From: Candidatus Defluviilinea gracilis
GTDB taxonomy: Bacteria; Chloroflexota; Anaerolineae; Anaerolineales; Villigracilaceae
Length of the DNA: 64,000 nucleotides
Assembly (NCBI GenBank): GCA_016716235.1
Contig: JADJWS010000001.1
Coordinates: 496,001-560,000, forward strand
Direction: 5' to 3'
The notes below the pieces were generated by a model, which saw only the letters and a program-made list of their open reading frames with translations, did no database searches and was not told the origin of the DNA. The position numbers were made by a program, and so were the translations under genes. Each line of letters opens with the position of its first letter. The first letter of the stretch is position 1. This document shows positions 59,699 to 64,000 of this stretch, piece by piece.

Positions 59699-60709
59699 CT
59701 ACATCATCGCCTTCACGTTTCGGATCGGCGTGGATGGGACGAGATCACAGCCGGGCCAGACGGCGTCCACGCCCGCCTCTTTCGCCCTTCGAGTTGATTC
59801 AGCCACCTCAGCCTCATCGCCCTTCCACAGCGTCGCAACAGGATCGAGATTCCCGAACAGCAGAGTATCTTTCAACACCTCGCGCGACGCGGCAAGATCG
59901 TTCAACTGATCCACCGAAACCGCCTCCGCGCCCGATTCAGCCAACGCCGCGGCCGACTTGTTTGTATTCCCGCACACCGACAACACGCGCGGACTCGGCA
60001 GACTCGCGTGCAACTCCCTCAACGCGGGCAGGACAAACTGCTCGAACTTCGACGGTCCAATGAACCCAGGCGACCCTCCCATCTCGTGGATGGTGATGAA
60101 GTCCGCGCCTGCGCTTCGATACGCGTTGCCGATCTTCGCAAGGAAAGAGGAAAGATGAAAGAGGGCATCGAGTACCGCTTGCGGCTCGTGTTTCATTTCA
60201 ATAAATAAATTCTTCGGGTTGCACAAATACAATAACAACGTATACGGACCCGGGATCATCCCCGAAACGACGATCTCATTTCCCACATCTTCCTTCACTA
60301 ATCGGATTGCATCACACACCAACCCAATTCTCCCAATTCTCCAATTCTCCCAATCTCCAGTCTCCAATCCCCAATTCTCTAATTCTCTAATCTCTTTCGC
60401 GCTTTCAGCGATCGCCCTCCTCACCTGCGGAAGCATCAACTCTCCGCCCTCAAAATAATTCAGTTCTGCGCCTAGCATCTCGGCAGGAGCGCATAAATCC
60501 AGCGGCAACGTTGCAGACCGCATCCCCGTCAACTTGAAGGTACTCGCCGCCGCGCGCGCCATCTTCATTGCATCGTGATGGACTTCGTGCAATGCAAGCC
60601 CCTCGTTTTGCAATCCCTCCACTGTGACATGGATCAACCCGCTAAACGCGGGAGGCGTAGCGAGTCTATTTCCATTGAGAAGCAAAAGAATATCTGCGCG
60701 CGCGCTCAT
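59699..60709 (-). CDS. Uroporphyrinogen decarboxylase-family (MtaA/CmuA-like) protein
   Basis: 336 aa. The URO-D fold is suggested by 'FKLTGMRSATLPLDLCAPAE', 'NEIVVSGMIPGPYTLLLYLC', 'AGADFITIHEMGGSPGFIGP', 'SGAEAVSVDQLNDL' and 'LLFGNLDPVATLW', ending 'AVWPGCDLVPSTPIRNVKAM'. The MtaA/CmuA subgroup consists of methyltransferases for corrinoid proteins; haem synthesis is less likely. At about residues 107-128, 'LENWGLETGDWENWRIGRIG' is encoded by a CAATTCTC repeat array (60324-60395), an in-frame insertion. The start overlaps the upstream gene stop by 4 bp (ATGA). Confidence 0.82.
   Translation of the reverse strand: MSARADILLLLNGNRLATPPAFSGLIHVTVEGLQNEGLALHEVHHDAMKMARAAASTFKLTGMRSATLPLDLCAPAEMLGAELNYFEGGELMLPQVRRAIAESAKEIRELENWGLETGDWENWRIGRIGLVCDAIRLVKEDVGNEIVVSGMIPGPYTLLLYLCNPKNLFIEMKHEPQAVLDALFHLSSFLAKIGNAYRSAGADFITIHEMGGSPGFIGPSKFEQFVLPALRELHASLPSPRVLSVCGNTNKSAAALAESGAEAVSVDQLNDLAASREVLKDTLLFGNLDPVATLWKGDEAEVAESTRRAKEAGVDAVWPGCDLVPSTPIRNVKAMM
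60324..60395. repeat. CAATTCTC array inside the URO-D-like gene
   Basis: About nine degenerate 7-9-bp units (CAATTCTC, CCAATCTC, CAGTCTC, TAATTCTC). Same family as 30280-30337. Confidence 0.8.
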
Positions 60710-61224
60710 GGGGTCTTCCCAAACAGACGAAATCGAATCTCTTTCCCCAGCGGATACAGCGGGAGCAAATCGGCGCGATAGCCTTTGCCCGCGAATTCCT
60801 GCATCAACACACGCGCTTGCTGTAACACGTCACGATCCCAACCAAGCGGGAGCGATAAAAGTTTTTCGATTACGGGGTGCATCTTTGCGTTTGTCTTTTG
60901 ATGATACAACCTGAACTGCAACTGCCACGCCTCCAACTCGCCATACACCGAAAGCGCGGTGACGAGTCCTTGTTGCAGGTGCTTCACCTCATGGATCAAC
61001 AACGTCAGCAAGCGCGGGTCGGCGGGATTCGTTTGCAACGAATAATAAAGTGAGTTGAAATGGATCGTTCCAAGAAACGTCCAAAACGCGCCGACATTTT
61101 TCCGCACTTTCCAAAAGCCGATGTACGTTCGATGCGCCCGCAAATACGAGGAGGCGATCTGCCCTTCCTCGCCGAATCCTTCGAGCGCCAGCAAAAAATT
61201 CTGGCTCCATGCCGCCCGCGTCAT
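60706..61224 (-). CDS. Unknown protein with HExxH motif
   Basis: 172 aa, no membrane helix. The motif 'LLIHEVKHLQQGLV' (HEVKH at about 88-92) matches the zinc-metalloprotease consensus HExxH. The rest is not recognised. It lies directly upstream of the URO-D-like gene with a 4-bp overlap, so they are translated together. ATG 61224 is used; no ribosome site is visible. A metallopeptidase role is inference and would need a third zinc ligand. Confidence 0.65.
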   Translation of the reverse strand: MTRAAWSQNFLLALEGFGEEGQIASSYLRAHRTYIGFWKVRKNVGAFWTFLGTIHFNSLYYSLQTNPADPRLLTLLIHEVKHLQQGLVTALSVYGELEAWQLQFRLYHQKTNAKMHPVIEKLLSLPLGWDRDVLQQARVLMQEFAGKGYRADLLPLYPLGKEIRFRLFGKTP

Positions 61225-61281
61225 TTTTGATAGCAAGTGAGAGTCGCTCCGATTACAATTACAAGGGTTCAATCATCTGAT

Positions 61282-61345
61282 CTGACGGCAGTTGCACTGC
61301 CGTCAGGAACTATGTGCCGCCAGCCTCAACGCAGTACAACTGCGT
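61282..61345. repeat. Two palindromes upstream of the thiolase
   Basis: CTGACGGCAGT/ACTGCCGTCAG (61282-61306) and ACGCAGT/ACTGCGT (61329-61345). They sit between divergent genes and may be REP-like. Confidence 0.65.
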
Positions 61346-61385
61346 CGAGAACACGCATCACGAGTATAAATCATCTGAGGCAAAC

Positions 61386-62543
61386 ATGCGACCAGTGGCA
61401 ATTCTAGGAATCGGACAAACACAGATCGGCGAGCATTGGGACAAATCCCTGCGCGAGATCGGCGGGGAAGCCGCCTTCGCCGCCATGCAAGACGCGGGCG
61501 TCGAACAAGTGGACGCGCTCTTCGTCGGCAACATGCTCTCCTCCACCATCAGCGGGCAGAACCAACTCGGCGCGTTCTTTTCGGATTGGATCGGGCTGTG
61601 GAAACAGGAAGCGGTGAAAGTGGAAGCCGCCTGCGCTTCGGGAGCGGCGGCGCTTCGTTCCGCCCTTATGGCTGTCGCGGCAAACGACGCGGACTCGGCC
61701 CTTGTGGTCGGCGTCGAAAAGATGACCGACAAAGCGGGACACGACGTCACCTCCGCGCTTGCCACCGCCGCCGACGCGGACTACGAATTGGAACAGGGCA
61801 TCTCCTTCGTCGGGTTGAACGCGCTCATCATGCGGCGGTACATGCACGAGTTCGGCTGGAAGCATGAAGATTTCGCACCGTTCTCGATCAACGCGCACGC
61901 GAATGCCATGCACAACCCATTTGCGCGATTGCATGAAAAGATCAGCGTCGAAAAATTCGAGAGGTCGAGCATGGTCGCCACGCCGATCAATCTGCTCGAC
62001 GCCTCTCCCATCGGCGACGGCGCGGCGGCTGTGGTCATCGTCCCTGCGGAAAAAGTGGTCTCATTAAATGGAAAGCCGAAGATAACAATTGCGGGTTCCG
62101 CCTCTTCGACAGATACCATCGCAGTACATTCGCGCAAAGACCCATTGTTTTTATCCGCCGCGTATCAATCGTCGAAGCGCGCGTATGAGATGGCAAACGT
62201 TTCACCCGAGGATATTGACGTGTTCGAACTGCACGACGCGTTTTCGATCATGGCGGCGCTGTCGCTCGAGGCGTGCGGGTTCGCGGAAAAAGGGCAGGGG
62301 GTGCGACTCGGCTTGGAAGGGCGAATCAGCCCGACCGGGGAAAGACCCGTCTGCACACGCGGGGGACTCAAAGCGCGGGGGCATCCAGTCGGCGCGACGG
62401 GAATCTATCAGATCGTGGAGGTTGTCCAGCAATTGCGCGGCGAGTGTGGCGTCACACAAGTGGATGGGGCAAAAATCGGCATGGCGCAAAACATCGGCGG
62501 CTCGGGGGCGACGATCGTCACGCACATTTTGAGAGCCGATTGA
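61386..62543 (+). CDS. Thiolase (SCPx/acetyl-CoA acetyltransferase type)
   Basis: 385 aa. The nucleophilic Cys is in 'VEAACASGAAALRS' (about residue 83), a His in 'IDVFELHDAFSIM', and the final His motif in 'GGLKARGHPVGATGIYQIVE'. The sequence most resembles SCPx/archaeal-type acetyl-CoA C-acetyltransferases. It would condense or cleave acyl-CoA in the cytoplasm. Length is normal. ATG 61386 follows GAGG with correct spacing, and a TATAAA box lies at about 61364-61369. No Zn-ribbon partner gene is adjacent. Confidence 0.92.
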   Translation: MRPVAILGIGQTQIGEHWDKSLREIGGEAAFAAMQDAGVEQVDALFVGNMLSSTISGQNQLGAFFSDWIGLWKQEAVKVEAACASGAAALRSALMAVAANDADSALVVGVEKMTDKAGHDVTSALATAADADYELEQGISFVGLNALIMRRYMHEFGWKHEDFAPFSINAHANAMHNPFARLHEKISVEKFERSSMVATPINLLDASPIGDGAAAVVIVPAEKVVSLNGKPKITIAGSASSTDTIAVHSRKDPLFLSAAYQSSKRAYEMANVSPEDIDVFELHDAFSIMAALSLEACGFAEKGQGVRLGLEGRISPTGERPVCTRGGLKARGHPVGATGIYQIVEVVQQLRGECGVTQVDGAKIGMAQNIGGSGATIVTHILRAD

Positions 62544-62617
62544 CAACCACAGGTTGGAACGCGGCGCGCATCGCCGCCAGATATGGTTTGGTCTGCGTTA
62601 CAAACGCATTTTTATTT

Positions 62618-62646
62618 TTGACATAACTTCAAGGCAGATTTATACT
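62618..62646 (+). promoter_or_regulatory. Promoter of the PilZ gene
   Basis: TTGACA (62618-62623), 17-bp spacer, TATACT (62641-62646). Near-consensus housekeeping promoter. Confidence 0.88.
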
Positions 62647-62667
62647 GCAAAGAAAGAAGGAGTAAGA

Positions 62668-63054
62668 ATGTCAGATAAGAGAAAGATCGATCGCCGCGAC
62701 TTTACCTATTACATGCAGGTTAAGGATGAATCGACAAAGCAGACCATCGGTTATCTATCGGATATCAGTTCGGGCGGGTTCAAACTTGATTCGCCGAAGA
62801 ATATTCCGCCGGGCAAGGATTTTCACATGCTGATCGACCTGACGCCCGACATCTCCGAGAAAGAGACGATGGTGTTCATTGCGCGCAGTAAGTGGACGCG
62901 CCCCGATTACGTGGACCCGAACACGTTCAACGTGGGGTTTGAGATCGTCAATATTTCGCCGAGCGATATGCTGGTCTTCCAGCGCATGTTTGAAAAGTAC
63001 GGCTCGGAAAAAACAGCGCGGAAAAAAAGTTCGAACGATTATTTGTGGCGATGA
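62668..63054 (+). CDS. PilZ-domain protein
   Basis: 128 aa. The c-di-GMP-binding N-terminal basic motif 'RKIDRRDF' (RxxxR) and 'LSDISSGGFKLDSP' (D/NxSxxG) are both present, and the beta-barrel continues to 'NVGFEIVNISPSDM'. Such a protein changes partner activity when c-di-GMP rises. No GGDEF or EAL gene is in the window. The ATG follows AAGGAG; the gene has its own strong promoter. Confidence 0.88.
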   Translation: MSDKRKIDRRDFTYYMQVKDESTKQTIGYLSDISSGGFKLDSPKNIPPGKDFHMLIDLTPDISEKETMVFIARSKWTRPDYVDPNTFNVGFEIVNISPSDMLVFQRMFEKYGSEKTARKKSSNDYLWR

Positions 63055-63340
63055 CCTGCCCTATTCATCTCCGCCATCGTGATGATCTTCAAGATTTGAC
63101 CTCTTGCATAACTGTCTCCTGCTTAGCCACACATCGTCCCGATGTTCTTCGGGAGAGACCACAGAGACCCTTGAGAAATGCTCTTTTTCTCTGTGTTCTC
63201 TGTGGCGAAAATGACTTTCGCAAGAGGTCATCTGTGTTTTCTGTGGCAAAAATGACTTTCGCAAGAGATCTATTTAACGATTCAGTCACGGAGCGCGCCG
63301 TCCCTCGTGGATTTTCTTTTGTCTGCATCGAGCAAGATGA

Positions 63341-63373
63341 AAACCGACCAGTTGAACTTGGTCGGTTTTTTTT
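63341..63373 (+). terminator. Rho-independent terminator-like hairpin
   Basis: AAACCGACCA/TGGTCGGTTT 10-bp stem (63341-63350, 63359-63368) followed by a T-run. It is about 290 bp after the PilZ stop, so it may end PilZ transcription or a small unrecognised RNA. Confidence 0.75.
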
Positions 63374-63496
63374 CGCGGACAAGCGCGGTTACGAAAATTA
63401 AACTGCGCAGACCAGTCTCTTTGCCCGCTTCGGGTAGAGTCCGATCGGTGTAACTCTTACAGTGCCCGTTTTTCCGCCAGACTGCCCTGCTTGTTG

Positions 63497-63502
63497 TAAA
63501 AT
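63497..63502 (+). promoter_or_regulatory. -10 box of the acyltransferase, likely leaderless
   Basis: TAAAAT ends 6 nt before the ATG at 63509; no ribosome site. Confidence 0.5.
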
Positions 63503-63508
63503 TGGCGC

Positions 63509-64000
63509 ATGAAATTCAGACTGATCCGTTCCATCATCCGTTTCATCATGAACTTGATCGCCGATATCGAAGTGCGCGGGCTGGAAAAAATGCCGCCCGG
63601 CAACTTGATCGGCGCGTCGAACCACCTCGGCAGGCTGGATACCGCCGCCCTGCTATGCGTGGTGGAGCGCGAAGACATCATCATGCCGGTGGCTGAGAAG
63701 TACAAGAACCACTGGTTGTTCGGTCTCATTGGGCGCGCCGCCAACGCCATCTGGCTCAACCGCTTCGAAGCCGATTTTTCCGCGTTGCGCGAGATTCTGG
63801 CGCGCATGGAAAAGGGCGGTTTGCTGGTGATCGCGCCGGAGGGCACGCGCTCAAAGAGCGAAGCATTGCAAGAGGCAAAACTCGGCGTGGCGTTTCTCGC
63901 CAGCAAAAGCGGATTCCCTGTGTTGCCAGTTGCGGCGACCGGGACAGAAGACCGCGTCGTTCTGGAAAACTTGAAGCGCTTCCGGCGCGCGAAGATCGTA
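63509..64000 (+). CDS. 1-acylglycerol-3-phosphate acyltransferase (PlsC-like), partial
   Basis: The 5' 164 codons are visible; the 3' end is outside the window. The acyltransferase motif NHxxxxD reads 'GASNHLGRLDTAALL', and the second motif is 'LVIAPEGTRSKSEALQEAKL' (EGTR). 'FPVLPVAATGTEDRV' is the later conserved segment. These enzymes add an acyl chain to lysophosphatidic acid at the membrane to make phosphatidic acid. ATG 63509 is the start of the visible fold. Confidence 0.9.
   Translation, partial: MKFRLIRSIIRFIMNLIADIEVRGLEKMPPGNLIGASNHLGRLDTAALLCVVEREDIIMPVAEKYKNHWLFGLIGRAANAIWLNRFEADFSALREILARMEKGGLLVIAPEGTRSKSEALQEAKLGVAFLASKSGFPVLPVAATGTEDRVVLENLKRFRRAKIV

Larger units (their letters stand above)
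63055..63508. other. Repeat-rich intergenic region
   Basis: 454 bp. It holds a partial copy of the CATCGTCCCGATGTTCTTCG repeat (63127-63160), a direct repeat (AAAATGACTTTCGCAAGAG at 63208-63226 and 63249-63267), a terminator-like hairpin at 63341-63373 and a -10 box at 63497-63502. No gene seen. Confidence 0.55.

Noticed and set aside
59699..60709. hemE as the name for the URO-D-like gene
   Set aside because: Sequence features and context fit the MtaA/CmuA-like methyltransferase subgroup better, and no haem genes are adjacent, so no symbol was given.

Overview
The window reads as a chromosomal segment of a Chloroflexota bacterium, most likely class Anaerolineae (inference). Supporting signs are moderately high G+C, many exported lipoproteins built as lipobox plus Pro/Thr-rich linker plus small domain, a cluster of NBR1-type Ig-like lipoproteins, ArsR-DUF2087 regulators, oversized multi-GAF hybrid kinases, and -10 boxes (TANNNT) placed 6-9 nt before start codons, which suggests leaderless transcripts. 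No rRNA, tRNA or CRISPR array was recognised.

Layout. 1-5.9 kb: the 5' part of an oligopeptide-type ABC binding lipoprotein, then a two-component pair made of a 14-blade propeller sensor kinase and a NarL/LuxR regulator. 5.9-8.6 kb: two ArsR-DUF2087 regulators around a GIY-YIG protein, the second with a near-perfect operator, then ilvE. 8.7-12.6 kb: an anchored protein, an exported parvulin-type PPIase, and groES-groEL under a CIRCE operator. 12.7-18.9 kb: two coupled TPR proteins, a frameshifted ISAs1-family element inside a heptamer array, trmD and an MFS transporter. 19-24.2 kb: a complete BMP-type (nucleoside) ABC importer. 24.3-29.2 kb: five consecutive NBR1-Ig lipoproteins. 29.2-34.8 kb: queG, rdgB, a ComEA-like protein, GNAT, CPBP protease, GT39-like glycosyltransferase, SET protein. 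35.3-39.5 kb: a potDABC polyamine importer with a strong promoter and a palindromic operator. 40-43.3 kb: M55 aminopeptidase, DUF4870 protein, NUDIX hydrolase, LysM lipoprotein. 43.4-59.6 kb: a signalling island with a response regulator-nucleotide cyclase, an HPt protein, a 2161-aa Ser/Thr kinase-ATPase-histidine kinase hybrid, an unknown membrane protein and a ~2200-aa nine-GAF hybrid kinase. 59.7-64 kb: a URO-D-like protein, a possible metalloprotease, an SCPx-type thiolase, a PilZ protein, and the 5' part of a PlsC-like acyltransferase.

How it works together. The HPt protein, the cyclase with its receiver domain and two hybrid kinases that each end in two receivers contain every module of a His-Asp-His-Asp phosphorelay, so cyclic-nucleotide synthesis could be its output (inference). 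Two ABC importers (BMP and Pot) are complete.

The most unusual feature is the density and variety of short interspersed repeats: 7- and 8-nt tandem arrays, palindromic elements and a MITE-like element. Several lie inside genes as in-frame insertions (queG, URO-D-like, GT39-like, hybrid kinase) or supply the C-terminus or stop codon (queG, trmD, GT39-like, DUF4870). A second notable pattern is a 13-nt Shine-Dalgarno-like leader element, AAAGGAGGTGGCT, found 64-65 nt upstream of two unrelated binding-protein genes.
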